From NCBI GenBank assembly GCA_947589505.1, contig CANQCF010000001.1, positions 1 to 64,000 of the forward strand: a stretch of 64,000 nt of DNA, in the 5' to 3' direction. This stretch comes from an uncultured Acetatifactor sp. (lineage in GTDB: Bacteria; Bacillota; Clostridia; Lachnospirales; Lachnospiraceae). This document shows positions 42,358-51,690 of this stretch, piece after piece (within the stretch, counting starts at the first letter, position 1; each line of letters begins with the position of its first letter). A program made the translations under genes and the position numbers. Below the pieces are notes generated by a model that saw only the letters and a program-made list of their open reading frames with translations, did no database searches and had not been told where the DNA came from.

Positions 42358-44239
42358 CTTTCTGACTCCTTTCCGCAAAGCAGATCCCGGCGCCAAAGAC
42401 GGCGGCGCCGCAGCCCTGGCATTTCACTCTGCAGTTTTCGGAGGTCTTCCCCTCCTGGGCTTTCAGCCACTCTCTCTTTAAGAATTCCTTTGAAACGCCC
42501 GCGTCGATAAAGTCCCAGGGAAAGATCTCGTCCAGGGAGCGCTCCCGGGTGGTGTAAAAATCCACGGAAAGGCCGCATTCACGAATGGTTTCCAGCCATA
42601 CATCATGTTTATAGTATTCGCTCCAGGCGTCGTAAAAGCAGCCCTTCTGATAGACTTTTAAGATGACCTCCCCAAGCCGTCGATCACCCCTGGCAAGAAC
42701 GCCCTCCATGACGCTGGCGTCCGCCTCGTGCCAGTTGTATTTGATGCTCTTCTGGTTCAGCTGTTCTGCGATGCACCGGCGTGTGAAATAGGCCTTTTCC
42801 AGAAATACTTCCTTGCTGCACTGAGGGGCCCACTGAAAAGGGGTAAAGGGCTTCGGCACAAAGAAGGAAGTGCTGGCTACGATCTGCACTCTCCCATTCA
42901 CCCGCTTTTCCTTGGGGACGGTCTCGTAAAATTCCGCGGCGATCTTGTTGCAGAGCTCGGCGATCCCCCGGATGTCTTCCTCCGTCTCCGTGGGCTGGCC
43001 CAGCATAAAATAGAGCTTCACCCGGGTCCATCCGCCTTCAAAGGCGAGATGCGCCCCCCTTAAGATATCTTCCTCGGTCAATCCCTTGTTGATCACGTCC
43101 CGAAGGCGCTGGCTCCCGGCTTCCGGCGCAAAGGTCAGGCTGGATTTCCTGACATCCTGCACCTTGCTCATCACATTCAGGGAAAAGGCGTCGATCCTCA
43201 GGCTGGGCAGGGAGATATTGACATGCCGCTGCCCGCATTCCCGGATTAGGTAGTCGATCAGCTCCGGGAGCCTGGAGTAATCGCTGGAGCTCAGAGAGCT
43301 CAGGGTCAGTTCCTCATGCCCGGTGTTTTTCAGCATTTCTAAGGCATACCCCTCCAGGCGTTCCAGGTCCCGCTCCCTCACCGGCCGGTAGATCTGACCC
43401 GCCTGGCAGAACCGACAGCCCCGGATGCACCCTCTCTGGATTTCCAGGACTACCCGATCCTGGGTGACCTTAAGGTAGGGCACCACAGGTTTTAAGGGAT
43501 AGCAGGTGTCCGTCAGCTCCGTCTCCACCTCCTTGCGGATCCGGGCCGGAATATTCTCCATGACAGGCTGAAAGGAGGCGATGGTGCCGTCCTCGTGATA
43601 AACAGTCTCATAGAGTGAGGGAACATAGATCCCGGGGAGCTGCGCCGCCCGCAGGAGAAAATTCTTTCTTCCGGCCCCCTCCTCCCTGCACTTTCGGTAC
43701 AGTTCAATCAGGTCCCGGTAGCGGGTCTCTCCCTCTCCGATATAAAAGAGGTCGAAAAAATCCGCGATGGGCTCGGGGTTGTAGGCACAGGGGCCTCCCC
43801 CAATGACGATGGGCTCCTCCTCTGTCCGATCCCTGCTAAGGAGAGGAATCTGGGAGAGATCCAGGATCTGCAGGATATTCGTATAACACATCTCATACTG
43901 GAGCGTGATTCCCAGAAAGTCAAATTCCTTGATGGGATCCTGGGACTCCAGGGCAAACAACGGGATATGCTCCTTGCGCAGGATAGCGTCCAGGTCCAGC
44001 CAGGGTGAATACACTCTCTCGCACCACACGCCCTCCATGTGATTAAACATATCGTAGAGGATCTGGATTCCCAGGTGGGACATGCCGATCTCGTAAACAT
44101 CCGGGAAACACATGGCGAAGCGGACGTCCACTTCCTCTTTTCTCTTGATCACGGCGTTATATTCCTGTCCGATATAGCGGGCAGGCTTCTCGATCTTCAT
44201 TAAAATATCATCCGAAAGGGCCAAATGCTCCGTTGTCAA
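42350..44239 (-). CDS. TIGR03960 family B12-binding/radical SAM protein
   Basis: A 629-residue radical SAM protein. Residues about 20-200 form a Rossmann-like domain of the B12-binding type (EVDVRFAMCFPDVYEIGMSHLG, IVIGGGPCAYNPEP). The radical SAM centre is CIRGCRFC (Cys271, Cys275, Cys278), with the S-adenosylmethionine region following (SLPSLRIDAFS, SLTFAPEAGSQRL). The C-terminus has CQGCG and a late Cys, possibly a second metal site. TTG 44239 has AGGAGG eight bases upstream and overlaps the upstream gene by four. The reaction is unknown; linked to RNase G and TIGR03936 in many Clostridia. Confidence 0.92.
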   Translation of the reverse strand: MTTEHLALSDDILMKIEKPARYIGQEYNAVIKRKEEVDVRFAMCFPDVYEIGMSHLGIQILYDMFNHMEGVWCERVYSPWLDLDAILRKEHIPLFALESQDPIKEFDFLGITLQYEMCYTNILQILDLSQIPLLSRDRTEEEPIVIGGGPCAYNPEPIADFFDLFYIGEGETRYRDLIELYRKCREEGAGRKNFLLRAAQLPGIYVPSLYETVYHEDGTIASFQPVMENIPARIRKEVETELTDTCYPLKPVVPYLKVTQDRVVLEIQRGCIRGCRFCQAGQIYRPVRERDLERLEGYALEMLKNTGHEELTLSSLSSSDYSRLPELIDYLIRECGQRHVNISLPSLRIDAFSLNVMSKVQDVRKSSLTFAPEAGSQRLRDVINKGLTEEDILRGAHLAFEGGWTRVKLYFMLGQPTETEEDIRGIAELCNKIAAEFYETVPKEKRVNGRVQIVASTSFFVPKPFTPFQWAPQCSKEVFLEKAYFTRRCIAEQLNQKSIKYNWHEADASVMEGVLARGDRRLGEVILKVYQKGCFYDAWSEYYKHDVWLETIRECGLSVDFYTTRERSLDEIFPWDFIDAGVSKEFLKREWLKAQEGKTSENCRVKCQGCGAAVFGAGICFAERSQKDE

Positions 44240-45480
44240 CGCTTTTTCCTCCTGCACGCAAGATGCATCCTCCTGACGTCCTGTTTGTCACAGGGCTCCT
44301 GGGAATACCTTGCTTTTTCATAGATCTCCCCCAGCATGGGATTGTCCTGTGCCAGGGCAAACTCCCGGGCGGTAAGAGATATCAACCGGACGTTTTCATC
44401 GCCGCTCTCCAAAAGTTTTTTCTTATACAGCCGGCGGATCTTCTGTCTCGGGGACAGCCAGCCTTCCTCCTGGGCGCTTGCAATTCTCACCGGTTCCGCG
44501 AGGAGTTTTTCGTGGATATCCTTTTCCTCCGGAAGATCCTCCTCTGGCTTTGAAACGACCGTAATGCCCCGCAGCTGTCTCAGGATCCGCACCAGCACAT
44601 AAACCGTAAAAGCGATCAGGCCGATGACCATCAGCAGGATAAAGACCTTCTCCAGGATCAACCAGACAACGGCAGTTTCCGCCTGGGCCGGGAGCTGCGC
44701 GGCGCCGGAGATCCCGTCGGAAAATTCCTGCTTAGGACTTGAATCCCGCTGCAGACGGCCGATCCAGCCAAAGAGAAATTGAAACAGCTCCCTCAGGCCC
44801 TCTCTCACCCAGTCCTGGAACCGTTGGAACCATTCTTTGGGAACCGTCAGCAGAGAAATTAGAAACAGCAGTCCCGAGACGGAAAGCACAAAAATGAAAG
44901 CGCTTCGGATGCCTGAGGCAAAGATCTCCCTCTTTGGCATGGAGGAAGCAGTCCCGGTATTCAGCGATGTAAAGACAAGAAATTTATCTGTAAAAAAGGC
45001 GAGAAAATACATTCCCGCCTGCAGGATCATCACCAGGCAGTAAGGGAAAACATACAGTTTCTCTCTCTGAAAACTCAGAAAGAACGGGACAAGGAAGCAG
45101 AGTACCATGGACACATACGGCGGGACAATGCGGGTCGGCATCTCTTTCGGCTGCAGATAATGAAGGACGGATACCAGCACATACCCCATGGCAAAGACCA
45201 GATACAGGATCCGAAGTCCAAAAAAAGAAAGCGGCAGGAGCAATACGGCGGCGATGGCAAGGATGTGACAGAGAAGTACGGTCAGAAACCTCTTCTTTTT
45301 CCTTCGAACCAGATACAGGGCCGGAGGAAGAAAACCAAGAAAAACCCACGCGAGGATATCCCCCGCCCCGGGTTGGAAATTCCACTCCGCCGAGAAAAAC
45401 AGTACGGCTACAAAGAAAAACCAGTGATTCGCCTGGGAAGCAAAAAACTCCCGCAGGCCGAAAGTATAGTCTTGATCCAT
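44236..45480 (-). CDS. Membrane protein of the MoxR-DUF58 cluster, DUF4129-like end
   Basis: A 414-residue protein with about seven or eight membrane helices in the first 320 residues and a cytoplasmic C-terminus (about 325-414) resembling DUF4129: WLSPRQKIRRLYKKKLLESGDENVRLISLTAREFALAQD. Proteins with this tail follow DUF58 and MoxR genes in many Gram-positives, often with a transglutaminase domain; none is evident here. Its stop overlaps the radical SAM gene start. Function unknown. Confidence 0.7.
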   Translation of the reverse strand: MDQDYTFGLREFFASQANHWFFFVAVLFFSAEWNFQPGAGDILAWVFLGFLPPALYLVRRKKKRFLTVLLCHILAIAAVLLLPLSFFGLRILYLVFAMGYVLVSVLHYLQPKEMPTRIVPPYVSMVLCFLVPFFLSFQREKLYVFPYCLVMILQAGMYFLAFFTDKFLVFTSLNTGTASSMPKREIFASGIRSAFIFVLSVSGLLFLISLLTVPKEWFQRFQDWVREGLRELFQFLFGWIGRLQRDSSPKQEFSDGISGAAQLPAQAETAVVWLILEKVFILLMVIGLIAFTVYVLVRILRQLRGITVVSKPEEDLPEEKDIHEKLLAEPVRIASAQEEGWLSPRQKIRRLYKKKLLESGDENVRLISLTAREFALAQDNPMLGEIYEKARYSQEPCDKQDVRRMHLACRRKKR

Positions 45481-45508
45481 AACGACCTCGCTTGCCTGTG
45501 AAAAGGCG

Positions 45509-46630
45509 CTATACGCGGATAAATTTAATCTTCTGACGCAGGGAAAGCGGAAGATCCTTCAAATTCTCTTTCCCTCCGGCGGGGTAAAACCAAGAAAACC
45601 CTCTGCCCTGGAGGGAAAACTCCTGCAGGATCTGCAGGAAATCTTCGTAATGATTGGGAGAGATAAAGCAGGTGTAGGTGTTTTCCTGCTCGTTCAGGAT
45701 CTTCTTCCGGAACAGTTTTTCAAAGGACAGGGCCTCTTTCTGCGTGTCCAGGCGCGCCAGGCTCCGCAGAACGATGGAGAGCTGTTTTTTCCCCTTTCCG
45801 GCAGGGCACATCATAGGGTCTCCTGTCCTGACATCCGGAGCGTTACAGTAAAAGGAAACCTGTATCCCCCGATCCAGCAGATTCTTTGCCAGTCCTGCGC
45901 CGATGCGGATGCAGTCCTCCACACTCTCCGTTTTCTTCAATATATCTTTGTCTTCCAGGTTCATGTAGATCCGTACCGTCTTAGGAGCGGTGTAATTCTT
46001 CTGATTGACCATGAACCTTCCTGTTTTCGCGGTGGCCTTCCAGTTGATGCTGCGCATGTCGTCGTAGGGCTGGTACTCCCGAATGCCGCGAAGTTCAAAG
46101 GGATCCTCGTAAAGATTGCGCTTGGTGAGAAGCTCGCCGTTTAACTCCTGCAGAAGGAACTGAAACTCCCGGCTCTCCAGCGGCTGGGGAAGCACATAGA
46201 CGCTCTCATCCGGCTGCATGGAGGCGTGAAACTCATTAAACAGAAAGAGATCCGCCGCCGTGAGATCAATGTTGTTGATCTTGAAATACCCTCTTTTTCC
46301 CCCGCGAAACCGCAGATTTCTTGTGACCCGCTCTCCTCCTCCCACATGAAAGACATCATTGTGATAGAACTGATCGGTGGTGACGGAGCCTCTGCTCTTC
46401 TCAAACTCCAGGGAACGGTCGGTCTGAAATTTCACCATCAGCATGGAGAGGGGCAGTTTTTTTCCATTCTCCACTGAGATCTGCAGAACCCCTTCCTCTC
46501 CCACCGTGACCTCGGGTGTGAGAAACCGGGTCTGGACATTCAGCTTTTCCCTCCAAAACCTCTCGTAAAAGCCACGCTGAATGAAAAAGACCAGCGCCAG
46601 AATCACTAAAAGGATGAACAACTGTATCAT
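45509..46630 (-). CDS. DUF58 domain protein
   Basis: A 373-residue protein with a short N-terminal hydrophobic segment (about 2-17), a beta-rich middle, and the DUF58 block LRGIREYQPYDDMRSINWKATAKTGRFMVNQ (about residues 190-220). It is a partner of MoxR ATPases and a von Willebrand-like assembly is assumed. The ATG overlaps the moxR stop (ATGA), so the two are coupled. It is followed by the DUF4129-like membrane protein. Confidence 0.92.
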   Translation of the reverse strand: MIQLFILLVILALVFFIQRGFYERFWREKLNVQTRFLTPEVTVGEEGVLQISVENGKKLPLSMLMVKFQTDRSLEFEKSRGSVTTDQFYHNDVFHVGGGERVTRNLRFRGGKRGYFKINNIDLTAADLFLFNEFHASMQPDESVYVLPQPLESREFQFLLQELNGELLTKRNLYEDPFELRGIREYQPYDDMRSINWKATAKTGRFMVNQKNYTAPKTVRIYMNLEDKDILKKTESVEDCIRIGAGLAKNLLDRGIQVSFYCNAPDVRTGDPMMCPAGKGKKQLSIVLRSLARLDTQKEALSFEKLFRKKILNEQENTYTCFISPNHYEDFLQILQEFSLQGRGFSWFYPAGGKENLKDLPLSLRQKIKFIRV

Positions 46631-47571
46631 GGTGTCAGGCCCTCGGTGGGAACCGCCGTATTTTTCAGGACATCCCGGATAAATCTCTCGCAGTCCGTAT
46701 TTTTGCCGTAGCCCAGGATAACGCGATGAACCAGCACAGCGGGAGCAACGGCCTTCACGTCGTCCGGCGTACAGAAATCCCTCCCCATGAGGCAGGCGTG
46801 GGCTTTAGATGCGTATAGCAGTGCAAGCGTTCCCCGGGGACTGGCGCCCATCAGAACGTCGCTGCTTTCCCTGGTGGCCTCTGCAAGTCTCACGATATAA
46901 TCCAAAATACAGGGCGCGGCATAAACTTGAGCCGCCTCCCGCCGAACTTCCTCCAGTTCCTTCAGATCCGTGACGGGAGCCAGGGTATCCAGAGGATCGG
47001 ACTCCTTATATTTCTCCAGGATGGAGATCTCCTCCTCGTGGCTGGGAAGCCCCATGGACAGTTTCATCATAAAGCGGTCCAGCTGCGCTTCCGGCAGAGG
47101 GAATGTGCCCGCCGTCTCCACGGGATTTTGGGTAGCTATCACAAAAAAGGACTCTCCGGGCGGGTAACTCTGACCGTCGATGGTGATCTGGCGCTCCTCC
47201 ATAACTTCCAGAAGCCCCGCCTGGGTCCTGGGCGTCGCCCGGTTGATTTCGTCCGCCAGAAGGATCGTGGTAAAGACAGGTCCCTTTCTCAAAAGAAATG
47301 TGCCGCTCTTTGGTTCAAACACGTTCAATCCCGTGATATCGCTGGGAAGCAGGTCCGGGGTGAACTGGATCCGTGAGAAATCCGCGTCAATGGACCGAGC
47401 CAGAGCTTTTGCAAGCTTTGTCTTTCCGGTTCCCGGCACATCCTCCAAAAGAACATGTCCCTTCGCCACCAGCGCGGCAGTTAAAAGTGTGAGCAGCGAT
47501 TCCTTTCCAACGATGACCCTGCTTAAGTTTCCGTTCAGTTTTTCATAAAATATTTTTCCCTTTTCCGACAT
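46627..47571 (-). CDS. MoxR family AAA+ ATPase
   Basis: A 314-residue AAA+ protein with Walker A LEDVPGTGKTKLAKAL (about residues 50-65), FTPDLLPSDITGLN, Walker B TILLADEINRATPRTQAGLLEVMEERQ, sensor 1 ATQNPVE and the C-terminal GASPRGTLALLYASKAHA. It is thought to act as a chaperone for its DUF58 partner. I place the start at ATG 47571 with AAAGGAG seven bases upstream; an ATG at 47589 is less likely. Confidence 0.93.
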   Translation of the reverse strand: MSEKGKIFYEKLNGNLSRVIVGKESLLTLLTAALVAKGHVLLEDVPGTGKTKLAKALARSIDADFSRIQFTPDLLPSDITGLNVFEPKSGTFLLRKGPVFTTILLADEINRATPRTQAGLLEVMEERQITIDGQSYPPGESFFVIATQNPVETAGTFPLPEAQLDRFMMKLSMGLPSHEEEISILEKYKESDPLDTLAPVTDLKELEEVRREAAQVYAAPCILDYIVRLAEATRESSDVLMGASPRGTLALLYASKAHACLMGRDFCTPDDVKAVAPAVLVHRVILGYGKNTDCERFIRDVLKNTAVPTEGLTP

Positions 47572-47695
47572 TGTAAACTCCTTTGCCATGAATATATCTT
47601 AGCATAATTTCCTCTGTTTGAATAGCAGAAAATTAACCGGTTCTTTTTTGTCCATCAGATACATAATCTGTATAAAAATAGATCGGGGTCGGAAA

Positions 47696-48022
47696 ATGTA
47701 CGAGGAAGAAATGAATTCCCGGATGGAACTCGCCCAAAAGATGAGAAGCCAGAGCATGGAAAACGGCTATCGGATCGGCCGCGGCTGTTACAAGTCCCCT
47801 GCCTGTGCGGAGGACGAGCAGGACGCCGGCCTCAGGAGGTCCCTGGCGCGTTTGAGGATACTGGCCGTGGTCTTTCTGGTGGCAGGCATCGTCTTCCTGG
47901 ACAAGTGCGGAGGACGGATCGGCGCGCTGGACGCGGACAGAATTTTCCGGATGATCGAGCTGGATTATGAGGACATCCTGACGGAAAAATTTACGGCGCT
48001 CATAGAAAACTGCCGAAGGTGA
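47696..48022 (+). CDS. Small single-helix membrane protein, unknown
   Basis: A 108-residue protein divergent from moxR. The N-terminal half is charged (EEEMNSRMELAQKMRSQSM) with a GRGCYKSPACAED Cys pair, followed by one membrane helix (about 70-87, LRILAVVFLVAGIVFLDK). The acidic tail ends inside the terminator at 48007-48042. ATG 47696 has only a weak GGGGTCGG site. No known domain. The spacer to moxR is AT-rich and may hold divergent promoters. Confidence 0.6.
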   Translation: MYEEEMNSRMELAQKMRSQSMENGYRIGRGCYKSPACAEDEQDAGLRRSLARLRILAVVFLVAGIVFLDKCGGRIGALDADRIFRMIELDYEDILTEKFTALIENCRR

Positions 48023-48042
48023 ACCAATTCCTTCGGCAGTTT
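48007..48042. terminator. Bidirectional hairpin between convergent genes
   Basis: AAACTGCCGAAGG (48007-48019) pairs with CCTTCGGCAGTTT (48030-48042), a 13-base perfect stem. The stop codon of the plus-strand gene lies in its loop, and the minus-strand hisIE gene ends 18 bases beyond. The T-runs are weak on both sides. Confidence 0.75.
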
Positions 48043-48059
48043 GAAATTTTCTGTTCGTA

Positions 48060-49349
48060 TCATTCTCTCTTAGCAAGCTCGGAAGTGATCTCTTCCCAGG
48101 TCACATCCTTTTCCGCCATCAGAACCATCATATGGTACAGGAAATCACAGATCTCGTATTTGATTTCTCCGGCGTTGGGATTTTTCGCCGCGATAACGAT
48201 CTCCGTCGCCTCCTCCCCGATCTTTTTCAGGATCTTATCGATCCCTTTGTCGAAGAGATAGTTTGTATAGGATCCTTCCTTGGGGTTTGCCCTGCGGTCC
48301 CGGATCACAGCCATCACGTTTTCAAACACCTGCAGGGGATTTGCCTGCTCTCCCTCCTGCTCCTGCTTTGTGATCTCGTTAAAGAAGCAGCTCCTGGCGC
48401 CGGTGTGACAGGCGACGCCGACCTGAGTGACTTTCGCGAGTATCGTATCCATATCGCAGTCCGCCGTCAGGGATCTCACAAACTGGAAATGTCCGCTGGT
48501 CTCTCCCTTCATCCACTGGCTCTGCCGGCTCCTGCTGTAGTAATGCATCTTCCCGGTGCGCAGAGTGTCGTAGTAAGCCTCCTCGTTCATATAGGCCACC
48601 ATCAGCACTTCCAGGGTCTTGCAGTCCTGCACCACCACCGGTACAAGTCCGTCGCTGTTTTTCTTAAAATCCTCCCACTCGCAGGCGTAACTCGAAGACG
48701 ATACGTCAATGCCGTTCTGCAGACAGAGTTCCTTCAAGGAAGGGATCTCCTTCACGTTATCGTTGATCGTATTTCCCGTAATCCCCTCCACAGTATCCAG
48801 TCCAAAGATTTCAATCAGCTTGTTCAGGGCTACCTGTTTGATCATCACAACACAGGGAAGGTATGTAATCGCAGCCGTCTCGTGAAGAATGTGCGGATTC
48901 AGGAGGACGAGACCGGACAGAAATTCCTCCGCCAGTTCCAGGTTGTCAGAGATGTGCTCCGGATTTCCCGTAAAGGCCCAGATTTTCTCCCTGCCAAACT
49001 TTTGAGAGACCTCCCGGGTGAGCTGAATGTTGCTCTCCTTATCATAGTTCAGAACCGCCTTCCGGCAGCCCGCATACAATAATTTTTTGACATCCTCCAT
49101 CCGTCTGATGTGACCTGCTCCGATCACATCAGCCCGCACGGAGGAACAGATTTCGCGGATGATATCCAGAGCGTTTTCATGTTCCTGGTCTCCTCTGGAC
49201 ATATCAAAAATAATCAGTTCATCGATATTGTTGTCGTCATAGTATTTGGCGAGCCTGACGGGATCCGTGTCCCGAATATTCGTATCGTTTAAGTTCATGA
49301 CAGCGTGCTGCTGATATAGGTATATGCTGGCGATAAATTTCTTACTCAT
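48060..49349 (-). CDS. hisIE: HisF-like domain fused to HisI and HisE
   Basis: A 429-residue fusion. Residues about 1-200 look like a HisF/HisA barrel ([45 protein letters not shown]) but lack the catalytic aspartates. Residues about 205-315 are phosphoribosyl-AMP cyclohydrolase HisI ([35 protein letters not shown]). Residues about 325-429 are phosphoribosyl-ATP pyrophosphatase HisE ([29 protein letters not shown]). These do steps 2 and 3 of histidine synthesis. I place the start at ATG 49349 after GGGAG. It is the last gene of the his operon; true hisF, hisA, hisH are not in the window. Confidence 0.9.
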   Translation of the reverse strand: MSKKFIASIYLYQQHAVMNLNDTNIRDTDPVRLAKYYDDNNIDELIIFDMSRGDQEHENALDIIREICSSVRADVIGAGHIRRMEDVKKLLYAGCRKAVLNYDKESNIQLTREVSQKFGREKIWAFTGNPEHISDNLELAEEFLSGLVLLNPHILHETAAITYLPCVVMIKQVALNKLIEIFGLDTVEGITGNTINDNVKEIPSLKELCLQNGIDVSSSSYACEWEDFKKNSDGLVPVVVQDCKTLEVLMVAYMNEEAYYDTLRTGKMHYYSRSRQSQWMKGETSGHFQFVRSLTADCDMDTILAKVTQVGVACHTGARSCFFNEITKQEQEGEQANPLQVFENVMAVIRDRRANPKEGSYTNYLFDKGIDKILKKIGEEATEIVIAAKNPNAGEIKYEICDFLYHMMVLMAEKDVTWEEITSELAKRE

Positions 49350-49537
49350 TCTCATACTCCCTGGCGGCGAAACAGCCCTGCTATTTCTCAAAACCTCCCG
49401 GCAGGACTGCCCTGCTGCTCTCTTCCTGTAAAAACATAACTGACGTCCCGAGGCAGCTGTGACATCACAAATATACTTTCACAGACATTCATGTATCCAC
49501 ACAAAAATCTTCGGCCGGCAGAATGTTTCCTCTCTGC

Positions 49538-50128
49538 TTAAAGACTGCCCTTCGTACTGAGGACGTCCGTGATCCTCTCGTCGAAACCTGCGGCCATATC
49601 CAGCGCCTTGGCAAAAGACTTAAACATGGCCTCGATGATGTGGTGCTGGTTGCTGCCGGACAATACTTTGATATGCAAATTCATCCCGGCGCTGTAACTC
49701 ACGGCATAAAAGAACTCTCTGACCAGTTCCGTCTCCAGTTCTCCCACTCTCTCCGCGGTGAATTCACACTCAAAATTCAGATAGGGTCTGCCGCAGAGAT
49801 CCACGGCGCACAGGCAGAGGGCGTCGTCCATGGGAAGGATAAAGTACCCATAGCGGCGAATGCCATGCTTCTCTCCTACGGCCTGTCCAATGGCCTGACC
49901 CAGGACGATCCCGGTGTCCTCCACCGTGTGATGGCCGTCCACCTGAAGATCTCCTTTTACCTTACAATCCAAGTCAAAAAAGCCGTGTTTCGCGAAGCCC
50001 TCCAGCATGTGATCAAAAAAACCGATGCCGGTCTGAACGGTGCTCTCGCCTTTTCCGTCCAGATTCAGTGTCAGGGCGATGTCGGTCTCCTTTGTCTTTC
50101 TTTTTATCTCAGCGATCCTGTCTTTCAT
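49538..50128 (-). CDS. hisB: Imidazoleglycerol-phosphate dehydratase
   Basis: HisB carries out the dehydration step of histidine synthesis with two manganese ions. The 196-residue protein has the metal-binding sets GIGFFDHMLEGFAKHG, QVDGHHTVEDTGIVLGQA, and NQHHIIEAMFKSFAKAL. It is the dehydratase alone, without the phosphatase domain of enterobacterial HisB. GGAGGACGAC precedes the ATG and it is 29 bases after hisD. Confidence 0.96.
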   Translation of the reverse strand: MKDRIAEIKRKTKETDIALTLNLDGKGESTVQTGIGFFDHMLEGFAKHGFFDLDCKVKGDLQVDGHHTVEDTGIVLGQAIGQAVGEKHGIRRYGYFILPMDDALCLCAVDLCGRPYLNFECEFTAERVGELETELVREFFYAVSYSAGMNLHIKVLSGSNQHHIIEAMFKSFAKALDMAAGFDERITDVLSTKGSL

Positions 50129-50157
50129 GGGCAGTCGTCCTCCTGTCTGAAACTGCT

Positions 50158-51450
50158 TTATGATTCAAATCTAACTTTAATACTGTTGGCGTGCGCCGTC
50201 AAGCCCTCGCTTTTCGCAAAGAGCTGGATATCCCCGCTGACTGTTTCAAGTGCTTCCCTGGAATAGGAAATAATGCTGGACTTTTTGATAAAGTCGTCCA
50301 CGTTCACCGGGGAGAAAAACTTTGCCGTTCCGTTGGTGGGAAGGATGTGATTGGGGCCCGCGAAGTAATCGCCCAAAGGCTCCGACGCATGCTCGCCCAG
50401 GAAGATCGCGCCGGCGTTGCGGATCCGGGTCATGGTCTCAAAAGGATTTTTTGTCAGGATCTCCAGGTGTTCGGAAGCGATCTCGTTCACGGCGTCTATG
50501 GCGTCCTCCATGGATTCCGCGATCAGGATATAGCCGTAGTTGTCCAGGGATTTCTGAATGATTTCCCGGCGCTCCAGAACCTGCACAAAGCCCTCAACCT
50601 CTCTGTTGACCGTCTGGGCCAGTTCCCGGGAGGTGGTGATCAGGATCGCGCTTGCCAGCTCATCGTGCTCCGCCTGAGAGAGAAGGTCCGCCGCCGCATA
50701 TCTCGGATTTGCGGTCTCGTCCGCAAGGACCAGAATCTCACTGGGCCCGGCTATGGAGTCGATGCTGACATAGCCGTACACGGCCTTTTTCGCCAGCGCC
50801 ACAAAGATATTTCCGGGGCCGGTAATCTTATCCACTTTCGTGATGCTCTCCGTGCCGAAGGCGAGGGCGGCGATGGCCTGGGCCCCGCCCACTTTATAGA
50901 TTTCGTCTACCCCGGCGATATCTGCCGCCGCCAGGGTCCCGGGGTTCACTTTGCCGTCGGCTCCGGGGGGCGTGGTCATGATCACCCGGTCCACGCCGGC
51001 AACTTTTGCGGGGACCACGTTCATCAGCACGCTGCTGGGATAAGCCGCCTTGCCGCCTGGGACATAAACGCCCACCTTTTCAATGGGGGTGATCTTCATG
51101 CCCAGGATCGTCCCGTCGGGCTTTGCATCGAACCAGCTGCTTCGGAGCTGCTTTGTGTGGAAGGCCCGAATATTCTCCGCGGACTTTTTCAGGACTTTAA
51201 TAAGCTCCGGGTCCAGTTTTTCATAGGCCTCGTCGATCTCCTCCCGGGTGACGCGGATATTTTCCGGCGTCAGGGCAAAACGGTCAAATTTTAAGGTATA
51301 GTCAAAGACCGCCCTGTCCCCGTTCTCCCTGACATTGCGCAGGATCTCGTTGACCGTTTCCTCATATTGCCCGTAGTTGTTGGGACTTCTTTTTAATAGG
51401 TCGCTTAAGATATTTTTTTTTGTCTGTGAATTTAACTCCAGGATTTTCAT
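50158..51450 (-). CDS. hisD: Histidinol dehydrogenase
   Basis: HisD oxidises histidinol to histidine in two NAD-dependent steps using zinc. The 430-residue protein shows VYVPGGKAAYPSSVLMNVVPAKVAGV, GGAQAIAALAFGT, DSIAGPSEILVLAD, LLSQAEHDE and the C-terminal GAIFLGEHASEPLGDYFAGPNHILPT. Length is typical. GAAAGGAAATCAGC precedes the ATG. It is separated from hisG by a 240-base repeat-rich spacer. Confidence 0.97.
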   Translation of the reverse strand: MKILELNSQTKKNILSDLLKRSPNNYGQYEETVNEILRNVRENGDRAVFDYTLKFDRFALTPENIRVTREEIDEAYEKLDPELIKVLKKSAENIRAFHTKQLRSSWFDAKPDGTILGMKITPIEKVGVYVPGGKAAYPSSVLMNVVPAKVAGVDRVIMTTPPGADGKVNPGTLAAADIAGVDEIYKVGGAQAIAALAFGTESITKVDKITGPGNIFVALAKKAVYGYVSIDSIAGPSEILVLADETANPRYAAADLLSQAEHDELASAILITTSRELAQTVNREVEGFVQVLERREIIQKSLDNYGYILIAESMEDAIDAVNEIASEHLEILTKNPFETMTRIRNAGAIFLGEHASEPLGDYFAGPNHILPTNGTAKFFSPVNVDDFIKKSSIISYSREALETVSGDIQLFAKSEGLTAHANSIKVRFES

Positions 51451-51474
51451 AGCTGATTTCCTTTCCTTTTCATT

Positions 51475-51690
51475 TCATTTATCTACAGTCTGTTCCTTCG
51501 TTTCCTGCAATCCTCCTGGGAAGAGTCGAAAACTAACCGCAGTCATAAGAGCTTTCACTTTTGTCTGCGCCTTCGACGGACGAAGGACTTGCATTTTTGG
51601 ACGCTGCTTCGATGGGCATTCGATGGGCGGCAGGACTTCCACCTTTGTACGCGCCTTCGACGGCCGGACCGGGACAGGTTTCATCCAATC
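51475..51690. repeat. Degenerate tandem repeat spacer between hisG and hisD
   Basis: Read on the plus strand, three diverged copies of a unit TTTGTCTGCGCCTTCGACGG occur near 51559, 51596 and 51643, spaced 37 and 47 bases. On the minus strand one frame (51684-51475) would give repeated RPSKAxTKV, but it has no good ribosome site, so I do not call a gene. Confidence 0.6.

Noticed and set aside
51475-51684. A small gene between hisG and hisD
   Set aside because: The frame is repeat-driven and its ATG has no well-placed ribosome site.
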